Assembly: GCA_927407015.1 (NCBI GenBank)
Contig: CAKMJT010000040.1
Span: 1 to 46,022, forward strand
Source: an uncultured Proteiniphilum sp.
GTDB lineage: Bacteria; Bacteroidota; Bacteroidia; Bacteroidales; Dysgonomonadaceae
Length of the DNA: 46,022 bases
Direction: 5' to 3'
Within the stretch, counting starts at the first letter, position 1; each line of letters opens with the position of its first letter. The notes under the pieces are model-generated. The model ran no database searches. It was given only the letters and a program-made list of their open reading frames with translations, and was not told the origin of the DNA. Positions 25,833 to 33,356 of the stretch are shown here, piece after piece. A program made the translations under genes and the position numbers.

Positions 25833-26540
25833 TTACAGATGGACCAATGTCCCTATATCCTCTCCCTCAATCACTTTTTTCAGATTTCCGTAGCGATCCA
25901 TATCGAAGACCACAACGGGCAGATTGTTTTCCTTACACAGGGTTGTGGCAGTCAGATCCATCACTTTCAGCCCGCGGTTGTACACCTCGTCGAAAGTGAT
26001 TGTCTTGAATTTGGTGGCGGCAGGATCCTTCTCAGGATCGGCCGTATAAACACCATCGACACGGGTACCCTTGAACATGGCATCTGCTTCAATCTCAATA
26101 CCCCGCAGAGCGGATGCGGTGTCAGTGGTAAAGAATGGGTTTCCCGTACCACCGGCAATGATGGCGACCTCCCCGTTTTGCATCGACTCGATAGCTTTCC
26201 ATTTGGAATAGAACTCACCCACCGGTTCCATGCGGACAGCCGTGAAAACACGGTTCTTCTGTCCCACCGCATTGAGTGCAGAGCTGAGGGCCAGGCTGTT
26301 GATCACGGTGGCCAGCATCCCCATCTGGTCGCCTTTCACCCGGTCGAACCCTTTGGAGGCGCCGCTCAATCCGCGGAAAATATTCCCTCCGCCAATCACG
26401 ATGCCAATCTCTACCCCTTTTTGCGCCACCTCACTGATCTGCTCAGCATATTCACTCAGCCGTGTCTCGTCTATGCCGTGATGCCTGTCACCCATCAGCG
26501 ACTCACCACTCAGTTTTAGTAATATTCGTTTAAATTGCAT
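25833..26540 (-). CDS. pyrH: Uridylate kinase PyrH
   Basis: The 235-residue amino-acid-kinase-fold enzyme makes UDP from UMP in pyrimidine synthesis. It shows [14 protein letters not shown] at the N-terminus, [10 protein letters not shown], and the [14 protein letters not shown] nucleotide-binding segment. It heads the pyrH-frr-rsgA-cls series. The spacer upstream is the second copy of the TCAGC-type repeat tract, with an AT-rich run just before the ATG. Confidence 0.96.
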   Translation of the reverse strand: MQFKRILLKLSGESLMGDRHHGIDETRLSEYAEQISEVAQKGVEIGIVIGGGNIFRGLSGASKGFDRVKGDQMGMLATVINSLALSSALNAVGQKNRVFTAVRMEPVGEFYSKWKAIESMQNGEVAIIAGGTGNPFFTTDTASALRGIEIEADAMFKGTRVDGVYTADPEKDPAATKFKTITFDEVYNRGLKVMDLTATTLCKENNLPVVVFDMDRYGNLKKVIEGEDIGTLVHL

Positions 26541-26551
26541 ATATATATATT

Positions 26552-26640
26552 TTTTTTAGCTGTCAGCGTTCAGTGTTCAGCTGTCAGTTTGTTGCCGGGT
26601 TAATATTGCTTTCAGCGGTTTGGGTTTTAGCGGTCAGTTG
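26552..26640. repeat. Degenerate TCAGCTTTCAGC-type tract, copy 2, with shared core
   Basis: The spacer upstream of pyrH consists of CTGTCAGCGTTCAGTG-like units and the core beginning TTGCCGGGTT (26592-26630). The core matches 2770-2808 upstream of nspC apart from a few changes. Both copies lie in the same orientation relative to the minus-strand gene that follows, and both meet its start through a T-run (A-run on the coding strand). Confidence 0.7.
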
Positions 26641-26643
26641 GAA

Positions 26644-27399
26644 TCAATCCACAAAAGCGACCTCCTTGAAGGCGTATTTCCTTTCTTCATCATTGTCCAG
26701 TGTTCTCAGCACCAGATGTCCTGAAGGCAGCACATCTTCGATCATTGCCCTGAACCTGCCGTTCGTATCTTCAAACCAGTAATACTCTTTCACCCGGTAG
26801 AGATCGAGCATATACTCGTCTTCTATGGCAGCGGTTTTTCCGCTCTGAAAATCATGATAGAGCAGGAAGAACTCCCTTATTAAAAGATCCAGGATATAGT
26901 CCCTGTCATGTTCCGATCCTGTGATCAGGCGTAATGAAACAGGATTGGGAAGATTTGGAGGGAAGATCTGCTGATTGATGTTGATACCGATTCCGATGAC
27001 CGAGTTTTCGATCTCTTTACCCTGTATATCGTTCTCAATAAGTATTCCGGCAATCTTTTGATCCTTCCAGTAGATATCGTTGGGCCATTTGATACGTATG
27101 TCGTTTGTAAACTGATCAAGCGTATTCTTGACAGCCAGCGAGGCAATACGGGATATAATAAACTGCTCGTTGGCTCTTACCCCGCGGGGATAGATCAGCA
27201 GACTGAACAGAAGGTTGACTCCTTTCGGGGAGAACCAGCTGCTGCCCATTTGTCCGCGGCCACCGGTCTGGTAATCGGTGACCACCAGTGACCCCTCTTC
27301 GGGATGTTGTTCCCTGACGAGTTGCTTCAGATAGTGGTTGGTCGAGTCGATCTCCTCAACCCGAATAATCAGACGCTCATTAGCTGACAGATCCATCAT
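26644..27399 (-). CDS. birA: Biotin--[acetyl-CoA-carboxylase] ligase BirA
   Basis: The 251-residue protein joins biotin to carboxyl-carrier proteins. EEIDSTNHYLKQL, TDYQTGGRGQMGSSW (biotinyl-AMP loop) and IKWPNDIYW are the ligase signatures. There is no N-terminal helix-turn-helix, so it is a mono-functional ligase and not a repressor. ATG 27399 or 27396 both fit. The start overlaps the end of the MmcQ-like gene by 20 bases. Confidence 0.94.
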   Translation of the reverse strand: MMDLSANERLIIRVEEIDSTNHYLKQLVREQHPEEGSLVVTDYQTGGRGQMGSSWFSPKGVNLLFSLLIYPRGVRANEQFIISRIASLAVKNTLDQFTNDIRIKWPNDIYWKDQKIAGILIENDIQGKEIENSVIGIGININQQIFPPNLPNPVSLRLITGSEHDRDYILDLLIREFFLLYHDFQSGKTAAIEDEYMLDLYRVKEYYWFEDTNGRFRAMIEDVLPSGHLVLRTLDNDEERKYAFKEVAFVD

Positions 27400-27742
27400 A
27401 CTGCTGTTGTTGTTTATTGGGTAATTTCCGGATTACTTCTTCCACCGAATGCGTAATCCACTTTTTTATCTCCTTTGCCGGCATTTCGCCGTCCGTATAA
27501 ATGGTGTTCCAGTATGCTTTATTCATATGGAATGCACTCTCCACACAGGAGTATTTCTCGCGCAGCCTGATGGCTTTCTCCGGGTCACACTTCACGGTAA
27601 TGCTGACTCTTTCGGCATCTGTAGGGATCAATGCGAACATTTTGCCCATCACTTTCATCACGATGGTCACTTCGTCGAATGGGGTGGTTGCTTCCGCACC
27701 TTTCACCGACTGGCAAAATTGAAACAGCTCTTCAATGTTCAT
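27380..27742 (-). CDS. MmcQ/YjbR-family protein
   Basis: The 120-residue protein has the MmcQ/YjbR pattern: MNIEELFQFCQSVKGAEATTPFDE, VMKVMGKMFALI, then FHMNKAYWNTIYTDGEMP. The family has a CyaY-like fold and is often annotated as DNA-binding, but its role is unknown. It is translationally coupled to birA downstream (20-base overlap) and 11 bases after yraN. Confidence 0.86.
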   Translation of the reverse strand: MNIEELFQFCQSVKGAEATTPFDEVTIVMKVMGKMFALIPTDAERVSITVKCDPEKAIRLREKYSCVESAFHMNKAYWNTIYTDGEMPAKEIKKWITHSVEEVIRKLPNKQQQQYDGSVS

Positions 27743-27753
27743 TGCTGTGATAA

Positions 27754-28116
27754 TTACATAAACGACATAAAAGCATCTTCTATATGCTCGAGTTCGAACT
27801 GACGGTCATTCCACAGGATAGAGACAATATCAAACCGCGCAGGCTTATCGATGCAGTAATGAATCAGATAATGGTTCGCGGCCCTAATCATGCGCCGCAT
27901 CCGCTGTTTTCCGATGAAATCTTCGGGATCCCCCCATTCCGCTGATGTACGGGTTTTGACTTCCACAAACACGATATATTCTTCGTGTTCTGTCACGATG
28001 TCGACTTCGTAGCCAAAACAGGTCCAGTTTCTCTCCCGGATGCGGTGTCCTTTCGATTCCAGGTATTTCACCGCAGCATCCTCACCTTTCCATCCCAACT
28101 CGTTGTGTTCAGCCAT
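27754..28116 (-). CDS. YraN-family (UPF0102) putative endonuclease
   Basis: Starting at ATG 28116 gives 120 residues; an in-frame ATG at 28143 would add 9. The core AEHNELGWKGEDAAVKYL, then EVDIVTEHEEYIVFVEVKTR, carries the PD-(D/E)XK nuclease residues (D in EVDIV, then ExK). YraN proteins are widely conserved small putative nucleases without proven substrate. It is the first gene of the yraN-mmcQ-birA unit; a minus-strand TAAATTTG at 28158-28165 is a likely -7 box. Confidence 0.87.
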   Translation of the reverse strand: MAEHNELGWKGEDAAVKYLESKGHRIRERNWTCFGYEVDIVTEHEEYIVFVEVKTRTSAEWGDPEDFIGKQRMRRMIRAANHYLIHYCIDKPARFDIVSILWNDRQFELEHIEDAFMSFM

Positions 28117-28157
28117 CACTTTACCGGTAGAAATGTCCTGCATAAGATGTAAAATTA

Positions 28158-28165
28158 CAAATTTA
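28158..28165 (-). promoter_or_regulatory. -7 box TAAATTTG upstream of yraN
   Basis: The minus-strand TAAATTTG fits TAnnTTTG. It lies 15 bases before the upstream ATG (28143) and 42 bases before the preferred ATG (28116), which favours the latter. Confidence 0.5.
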
Positions 28166-28280
28166 CACTGTATTTGCTTCGTATTGGCGAAAATATTTTG
28201 TTTTTTTGTACCTGCAAAGGAAAAGCGGTTGATTACGGTTCAAAAACGCTTTTTGTTACAGGAATTTCAATTGTTATTTG

Positions 28281-28505
28281 ATGAGAACAAAGAGATACAA
28301 GCTGCAGGGCAGGCCGAAGCCGCGCATCAAAAAAGCGGAGTTCATGCTCAGCGATGAAGAGTATGACCTGATTCAGTTCTATCTGAAAAAATACAAGATC
28401 AGCAACCGCTCCCGGTGGTTTCGTGAGACTGTTCTCAATCACATACTGAGAAATATGGATCAGGATTATCCCACACTCTTCGAAGAGAATGAGATGAGAC
28501 GATAG
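28281..28505 (+). CDS. Small basic protein, ribbon-helix-helix-like
   Basis: The 74-residue protein starts with basic MRTKRYKLQGRPKPRIKKAEF, then LSDEEYDLIQFYLKKYKISNRSRWFRETVLNHIL. The short strand plus two helices with SRWFRETV resembles ribbon-helix-helix or relaxosome accessory (MobC-like) DNA-binding proteins. I cannot assign a known family. It is divergent from yraN and 46 bases upstream of tadA in the same direction, so it is probably co-transcribed with tadA. Confidence 0.6.
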   Translation: MRTKRYKLQGRPKPRIKKAEFMLSDEEYDLIQFYLKKYKISNRSRWFRETVLNHILRNMDQDYPTLFEENEMRR

Positions 28506-28551
28506 GAAGCATGGCCGGTGACAAACAAACGCTTAAGAGGAATCAGACCAT

Positions 28552-28986
28552 ATGTTAGATGACGAATATTTCATGCGCCAGGCACTGCAGGAAGCGCATA
28601 AGGCATTTGAAAATGAAGAAGTCCCTGTCGGAGCCGTCATCGTGGCCGACCAACGCATCATTGCCCGCGCGCACAACCTGACGGAAATGCTGAATGATGT
28701 GACAGCCCATGCAGAGATGCAGGCTGTGACGGCTGCAGCAAACATGCTGGGCGGCAAATACCTGACCGATTGCACCCTTTATGTTACCGTGGAGCCTTGT
28801 CCCATGTGTGCCGGGGCATTGCGATGGGCACAGATTACACGCGTGGTGTATGGTGCACCTGATGAGAAACGGGGTTACAGCCGCGTATCATCGCATCTTC
28901 TTCACCCGAAGACCGCTGTTACAGCCGGTGTCCTGGCCGATGAGTGTGCCGGTCTGATGAAACTTTTTTTCACCCGTTTCAGATAA
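28552..28986 (+). CDS. tadA: tRNA-specific adenosine deaminase TadA
   Basis: The 144-residue zinc deaminase converts A34 of tRNA-Arg(ACG) to inosine. The zinc-site motifs are AHAEMQAV (His and catalytic Glu) and VEPCPMCAGAL (Cys pair). The N-terminal YFMRQALQEAHKAFENEEVPVGAVIV and NDVTAHAE are TadA-specific. It follows the small basic protein gene, and no gene follows it closely. Confidence 0.94.
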   Translation: MLDDEYFMRQALQEAHKAFENEEVPVGAVIVADQRIIARAHNLTEMLNDVTAHAEMQAVTAAANMLGGKYLTDCTLYVTVEPCPMCAGALRWAQITRVVYGAPDEKRGYSRVSSHLLHPKTAVTAGVLADECAGLMKLFFTRFR

Positions 28987-29042
28987 TCCGGCCTCACCTT
29001 CTCCCACGACTGTCATATCATCAGGAACAGTCATATAACCAT

Positions 29043-29120
29043 ATGAAACTCACTGCTACAACAGCAGTACTATTCTCTTCCTGTATGAAAAAAATAAAAC
29101 AGACAGGCTTCTACCGTTAA
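29043..29120 (+). CDS. Possible 25-residue micro-lipoprotein
   Basis: ATG 29043 opens MKLTATTAVLFSSC followed by MKKIKQTGFYR and a stop at 29118. LFSSC would serve as a lipobox, leaving an 12-residue basic tail. It could equally be chance in a 220-base spacer. There is no clear promoter and no homologue I recognise. Confidence 0.2.
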   Translation: MKLTATTAVLFSSCMKKIKQTGFYR

Positions 29121-29153
29121 TTATGCGTAAACAACTTCTTTTTCGATTGAAAA

Positions 29154-29167
29154 TACATTTAAATGTA
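29154..29167. promoter_or_regulatory. Perfect 14-bp palindrome TACATTTAAATGTA, putative operator
   Basis: The palindrome ends 12 bases before the TATATTTG box (29180-29187) of the secreted-protein gene, covering the -33 zone. AT-rich palindromes can arise by chance, so binding is only inferred from placement. Confidence 0.4.
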
Positions 29168-29179
29168 GACGACAATGCA

Positions 29180-29187
29180 TATATTTG
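29180..29187 (+). promoter_or_regulatory. -7 box TATATTTG for the secreted proline-rich protein
   Basis: TATATTTG fits TAnnTTTG exactly and lies 20 bases before the ATG at 29208. Confidence 0.55.
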
Positions 29188-29207
29188 TCTGATCTAAATC
29201 ACACGCT

Positions 29208-29615
29208 ATGAAACGATTCATCATTATTCCGATATTGGTTTGGTTTTGTATCTTGCATGTAATGGCACAATTCAATGAGGACAAAAGATTGCCCTGGGAT
29301 TCCATTCCTCCCCTGCTGCCTCCCTTCGAAATGAAACGGATCGATACGCTGCGTTTCAATCCGGGAGACACCATCCCCCACCCGATATGGGAAAAGTTCC
29401 TGAGTAAGAGAGGAACAACAACAGACAGAACATTCGTCGCACCACCGGACAATATGCCGGTGATTGTGCCGCCCGACCACAACTTTTACATGATTGTGAC
29501 TAAACCGGATACTGCCTTCCATTATTACATACGCAACGGGATGGATGAAAGGAAAATATTGAATTCACCGGAGAGATTTTCCGCTCCCAAAAGAAAATTT
29601 AGACAGACTCCGTAA
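29208..29615 (+). CDS. Secreted proline-rich protein of unknown function
   Basis: The 135-residue product has a signal peptide (MKRFIIIPILVWFCILHVMAQ). The mature part is rich in Pro and charged residues (DSIPPLLPPFEM, GDTIPHPIWEKF, APPDNMPVIVPPDHNF) and ends in a basic KRKFRQTP. I see no catalytic motif, lipobox or membrane anchor, and I do not recognise a family. It is followed after 62 bases by the HD-domain gene and may be in the same transcript. Confidence 0.65.
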   Translation: MKRFIIIPILVWFCILHVMAQFNEDKRLPWDSIPPLLPPFEMKRIDTLRFNPGDTIPHPIWEKFLSKRGTTTDRTFVAPPDNMPVIVPPDHNFYMIVTKPDTAFHYYIRNGMDERKILNSPERFSAPKRKFRQTP

Positions 29616-29677
29616 ACGTTTTCTCTCTGAATCTGTTTACTATAAATTAGGAAACAATAAAATCCGGAACAGATTGT

Positions 29678-30268
29678 ATGGAGAGAAGAGTGAAGCAGCA
29701 AATCGATTTTATCGTAGAGGCGGACAAACTGAAAAATGTGATTCGCAGAAATTATCTTACCGATGACTCCCGACGGGAAAACTCGGCGGAACACTCATGG
29801 CACACCATTTTAATGGCATTCCTGCTGTTTGAATATGCTGAAAATAAGCAGAATCTCAATCTGCTGCACATCATCAAAATGATCACCATCCACGATGTGG
29901 TGGAAATAGAAGCAGGTGACACCTTCATGTTTGACGACGAGGCCAACAAAAACAAGTTCAACAGGGAAAACCAGGCAGCGAAGAAAATATTCACCCTATT
30001 ACCCTACGATCAGGGGAAGGAGTACTACGAACTTTGGCTGGAGTTTGAAAAAGAGGAAACCGCCGATGCGATCTTTGCCGCTTCGGTCGACAAAATCATG
30101 CCGGTGCTGCTGAACACGCGCAGTAACGGGACGAGCTGGCGTGAGGCAGGAGTCACGGCGGAAAAAGTTTTCAGCACACTGAAGGCCATCAAAAAAGGCC
30201 CCAGAAAGATACAGCAACTGCTGGAAGAGCTGGTAAGTACAGCCAGAGAGAAAGGGAATCTGGCCTAA
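29678..30268 (+). CDS. HD-domain phosphohydrolase (YfbR/HDDC2-like)
   Basis: The 196-residue protein has the metal-binding HD pattern: RRENSAEHSWHTILMAFLL, then IKMITIHDVVEIEAGDTF, and a later Asp in ASVDKIMPVLL. This is the layout of YfbR/HDDC2-type 5'-deoxynucleotidases. Those remove the phosphate from dNMPs, but substrate cannot be fixed from sequence. A spacer with the inverted ~100-bp repeat follows. Confidence 0.85.
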   Translation: MERRVKQQIDFIVEADKLKNVIRRNYLTDDSRRENSAEHSWHTILMAFLLFEYAENKQNLNLLHIIKMITIHDVVEIEAGDTFMFDDEANKNKFNRENQAAKKIFTLLPYDQGKEYYELWLEFEKEETADAIFAASVDKIMPVLLNTRSNGTSWREAGVTAEKVFSTLKAIKKGPRKIQQLLEELVSTAREKGNLA

Positions 30269-30336
30269 ATGGCTCATCGATATTGTTGATGAAACAAAAT
30301 CTGATGTAAAAACGTTTAGGTAAAATACAACATATA

Positions 30337-30435
30337 TTTCAAATGATTAAAACTATATTTTCAAAGGTATCATATGGAACTAGCTTTAATCATGCACGTG
30401 GGTGCAAATGGTTTACATGCTCGTCTCATTTGATA
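30337..30435 (-). repeat. ~100-bp inverted repeat, copy B
   Basis: The reverse complement of this stretch matches 8088-8188 with about five substitutions and a 2-base deletion. The hairpin TGCAC-CCAC-GTGCA and the -7 box TACCTTTG (minus strand, 30369-30362) are kept. Here the box points away from the FMN reductase gene, towards the 3' end of the HD-domain gene, and there is no sucC start. One of the few changes turns CTCGCTTTA into CTAGCTTTA on the plus strand. Confidence 0.85.
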
Positions 30436-30466
30436 AAAAATAGACCAACCATTTAACAAAAAAACT

Positions 30467-31015
30467 ATGAGCAAAAAAAAAATAGCAGTACTCGTTGGCA
30501 GTCTGCGCAAGGAATCAGTCAACAGGAAGCTGGCAAACGAACTGGTGAAACTGGCTCCCGAATCGCTGGAACTGGAGATTGTGGAAATTGGTCAGCTGGC
30601 ACATTACAATGAAGATCTGGATGCAAATCCTCCTGTAGAGTGGGTTACCTTTCGTGAAAAGATCGGTGCTGCCGATGGATACATTTTCGTCACTCCCGAG
30701 TACAACAGGTCCTTCTCAGGTGTAATGAAGAATGCCCTTGACGTGGCATCCCGCCCCTATGGACAAAGCAAATGGGGTGGCAAACCGGGTGGCATTGTCA
30801 GCAGCTCCGTGAGCCCGCTGGGTGGTGAAGGCGCCAATCTTGCCCTTCGACATCCCATGGTGTTTCTGAATATCTATATGATGCAGCAGCCGGAAGCCTA
30901 TATCAGCAACAGTTGGGGACTGTTCGACGAGCAGAACAATCTGAAAAACGAAGATACCCGTACCTTACTGCAAAAATGGGTAAATGCATTTGCAGAGTGG
31001 GTTTACAAGTTTTAA
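30467..31015 (+). CDS. NADPH-dependent FMN reductase-family flavoprotein
   Basis: The 182-residue flavodoxin-fold protein has the FMN phosphate loop VGSLRKESVNRKLANEL (residues ~10-26) and FVTPEYNRSFSGVMKNALD, the signature of NADPH-dependent FMN/azo/quinone reductases. It probably reduces quinones or other acceptors with bound FMN. It is a single gene; its upstream spacer is repeat copy B. No exact TAnnTTTG box faces it; TAGCTTTA at 30381-30388 within the repeat is a near match. Confidence 0.9.
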   Translation: MSKKKIAVLVGSLRKESVNRKLANELVKLAPESLELEIVEIGQLAHYNEDLDANPPVEWVTFREKIGAADGYIFVTPEYNRSFSGVMKNALDVASRPYGQSKWGGKPGGIVSSSVSPLGGEGANLALRHPMVFLNIYMMQQPEAYISNSWGLFDEQNNLKNEDTRTLLQKWVNAFAEWVYKF

Positions 31016-31068
31016 GCGATCGGTAAAATCACTAAATATGCAAATAAAAAAGTACTCCATTGATCATT

Positions 31069-32442
31069 TTAAACCTTCGGCAATTTCCATGGTTCGCGGT
31101 AATTGGCTTTGATAAGACGGTTGGCCTCTTTATTGTCAAATACCCCTTTATCGTTATCCCAGTTGAGTGCTGTTCCTATACGACAGGAGATATTAGTCAT
31201 GTGACTCAGTTTAGCCACCTCAGCTCCGATGGCAATATCACAGTTGGGTAGTTCTCTGGTTTTGATACAATTGAGGAGATTCCCGGCATGCAGATATAAC
31301 CCCTTTCCGCCACCTTTCCTTATTGCAACCGGATCAATGCGCAGTGTATTGGGTTTTTTCTCACTGTCACAAGGGTAACAATAAGGAAATGAACGGCTGT
31401 TCACCGCCTGTTCGGGAATCACCTCCCACCCCTGACGGGTGAGCAGCAAGGTACCATTTTCACCAAAGAAGGCAACACCTTCACGCCGGTCGAACAAACC
31501 ATTGCCTATTCCGCAGGCATGATCCCAGATGATATTGAACCCGGGATATCGGTACGTGGCCATCAGGGTGTCGGGCGTTTCCATCGCATCGTCGGGATAA
31601 CCGAATTTGCCTCCGGCACCATACACATAGGAGGGCAATCCCACGTTCATGGCTTTCATGGCGTAATCGAGGAGATGTACCCCCCAGTCGGCCATCAGTC
31701 CTCCGGCGTAATCCCAGAAGAAACGAAAATTATAGTGAAACCTGTTCTGATTGAAGTGACGTTTGGGTGCCGGACCGAGCCACATATCATAATCCACACC
31801 GGCGGGTGGAGTGCTGTCGGGCACTACCGGCAATGTCCACTTACTGGTTTGATAAGCCCATACCTTGACCGTACGCACCTGTCCCAGCTTTCCGCTTTGC
31901 ACATAGGCAGCAGCTTCATCCCAGTGGGGGTCGCTGCGTTGCCATTGACCGACCTGTACGATCCGGTTATATTTACGCGTGGCCTTCACCATCAGATCAC
32001 ACTCTTCGATACTGTTGGCCAGTGGTTTCTCTACGTAGACATCCTTTCCTGCTTCACAGGCTGCAACCAACGGAAGACAATGCCAGTGATCCGGTGTGCC
32101 GATGATGACCATATCCACATCTTTGTTATCGATCACCCTGCGCCAGTCTTTCACCAGCTGTGGCGGCTTCTTTCCCGCTATCTTCTCTATCTCAGCCGCT
32201 CGCTGATAGAGCCATTCATCATCCACATCACACAATGAGATGCACTCTACACCGGGGTACTGGAGAAATGTTTTCAAATTACTCCAGCCCTGATTTCTGC
32301 ATCCGATAAGACCGATCTTTATTTTATTACTGGGAGCATCCTGTCCATATAGGGCGCTGTAGTTGTGGTGAATAAGTGGCGTTACACTTAAACCGGCAGC
32401 GGAAATGATTGTTTTTTTCAAAAAAATTCGTCTGTCCATCAT
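31069..32442 (-). CDS. Exported Gfo/Idh/MocA-family oxidoreductase
   Basis: The 457-residue protein starts MMDRRIFLKKTIISAAGLSVTPL, a Tat-like export signal (RRxFLKK). The Rossmann domain follows (KIKIGLIGCRNQG) and then the EKP motif (VYVEKPLANSIEECD). HCLPLVAACEAGKD, WDYAGGLMADWGVHLLD and the long C-terminal domain match exported sugar dehydrogenases of this superfamily. With a divergent DUF1080 gene 140 bases away, a role in C3 oxidation or reduction of glycosides is plausible, but this is inference. A minus-strand TACCTTTG at 32475-32468 is its likely -7 box. Confidence 0.88.
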   Translation of the reverse strand: MMDRRIFLKKTIISAAGLSVTPLIHHNYSALYGQDAPSNKIKIGLIGCRNQGWSNLKTFLQYPGVECISLCDVDDEWLYQRAAEIEKIAGKKPPQLVKDWRRVIDNKDVDMVIIGTPDHWHCLPLVAACEAGKDVYVEKPLANSIEECDLMVKATRKYNRIVQVGQWQRSDPHWDEAAAYVQSGKLGQVRTVKVWAYQTSKWTLPVVPDSTPPAGVDYDMWLGPAPKRHFNQNRFHYNFRFFWDYAGGLMADWGVHLLDYAMKAMNVGLPSYVYGAGGKFGYPDDAMETPDTLMATYRYPGFNIIWDHACGIGNGLFDRREGVAFFGENGTLLLTRQGWEVIPEQAVNSRSFPYCYPCDSEKKPNTLRIDPVAIRKGGGKGLYLHAGNLLNCIKTRELPNCDIAIGAEVAKLSHMTNISCRIGTALNWDNDKGVFDNKEANRLIKANYREPWKLPKV

Positions 32443-32467
32443 CGTACTCTAATTGTATAGTATTTCA

Positions 32468-32475
32468 CAAAGGTA
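32468..32475 (-). promoter_or_regulatory. -7 box TACCTTTG for the exported oxidoreductase
   Basis: The minus-strand TACCTTTG fits TAnnTTTG and lies 25 bases before the ATG at 32442. It faces away from the DUF1080 promoter 70 bases to the right. Confidence 0.6.
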
Positions 32476-32514
32476 ATAAATTTTGTAAAAAAACAGGTTC
32501 GTTTATTTTTTTAT

Positions 32515-32549
32515 TTTGATGGAATTTCTCAATAGATTGTATATATTTG
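32515..32549 (+). promoter_or_regulatory. Promoter TTTG-N23-TATATTTG for DUF1080-symporter operon
   Basis: TATATTTG (32542-32549) fits the -7 consensus, 33 bases before the ATG. TTTG at 32515-32518 is 23 bases upstream, slightly longer than the usual 19-21, so the promoter may be weak or activator-dependent. Confidence 0.5.
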
Positions 32550-32582
32550 TAAACAAAAAACACTTATTTACGCCCTTTAGAC

Positions 32583-33347
32583 ATGAAAAGAATCATTTTA
32601 AGCAACAAAAACTATTTCATTGCCATTGCCATAATTTTGTTCACTGGCCTGAATAACCTCTTTGCGCAGGAAAGAGATCCCAAACAGACAGAGGTATGGG
32701 AACCGGTACCTGCTATCGTTGTTCCCGGTGAGAGCGGGGAAGCACCCTCCGATGCCATATTGCTCTTCGACGGGAAGAATCTGGATGAGTGGACGAACGA
32801 AAAAGGGGAGAAAGCCGGATGGAAGGTGGAAAACGGCACGTTGACCGTTGCCGGAGGTACCGGTGCCATTAAAACAAAGCAAAAATTCGCCGATTTTCAG
32901 CTACATATTGAATGGAGAACACCTTCAGTCGTTGCAGGAGAAGGTCAGGGGCGCGGCAACAGCGGCATTCTTATCCAGGAAAGGTACGAGGTGCAGGTGC
33001 TGGACAGTTACGATAACCTCACCTACTCCAACGGCCAGGCCGGCTCCATCTACAAACAGCATATCCCGCTCGTCAACGCATCCAAAAAACCGGGTGAGTG
33101 GCAGACATATGATATTTTTTTTACGGCTCCTCGATTCAATGATGACGGCAGCCTGAAGGAAGCAGCTTATATCACCGTCATACACAACGGCGTACTGATA
33201 CAAAATCACGTTAAAATAAAGGGCGGGACCCGATACATTGGCCAACCGGAATATGAGAAACATCAGCTCAGGGAATCGTTATTGTTGCAGGATCACGGTA
33301 ACCCGGTATCTTTCAGAAACATTTGGGTAAGAGAGTTCAACATGTAA
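32583..33347 (+). CDS. DUF1080 (3-keto-disaccharide hydrolase-type) exported protein
   Basis: The 254-residue protein has a signal peptide (to about residue 28, NNLFAQ). The DUF1080 concanavalin-like domain follows: [73 protein letters not shown]. Members include hydrolases and lyases that cleave 3-keto-glycosides made by Gfo/Idh/MocA dehydrogenases. The divergent exported oxidoreductase fits that pairing. It ends 9 bases before the AgcS symporter start, so they form an operon. The glycoside substrate is unknown. Confidence 0.86.
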   Translation: MKRIILSNKNYFIAIAIILFTGLNNLFAQERDPKQTEVWEPVPAIVVPGESGEAPSDAILLFDGKNLDEWTNEKGEKAGWKVENGTLTVAGGTGAIKTKQKFADFQLHIEWRTPSVVAGEGQGRGNSGILIQERYEVQVLDSYDNLTYSNGQAGSIYKQHIPLVNASKKPGEWQTYDIFFTAPRFNDDGSLKEAAYITVIHNGVLIQNHVKIKGGTRYIGQPEYEKHQLRESLLLQDHGNPVSFRNIWVREFNM

Positions 33348-33356
33348 ACCATTTAT

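Noticed and set aside
31519..32238. 239-codon frame antisense to the exported oxidoreductase gene
   Set aside because: The opposite strand carries clear family motifs; this frame has none and mirrors its codon bias.
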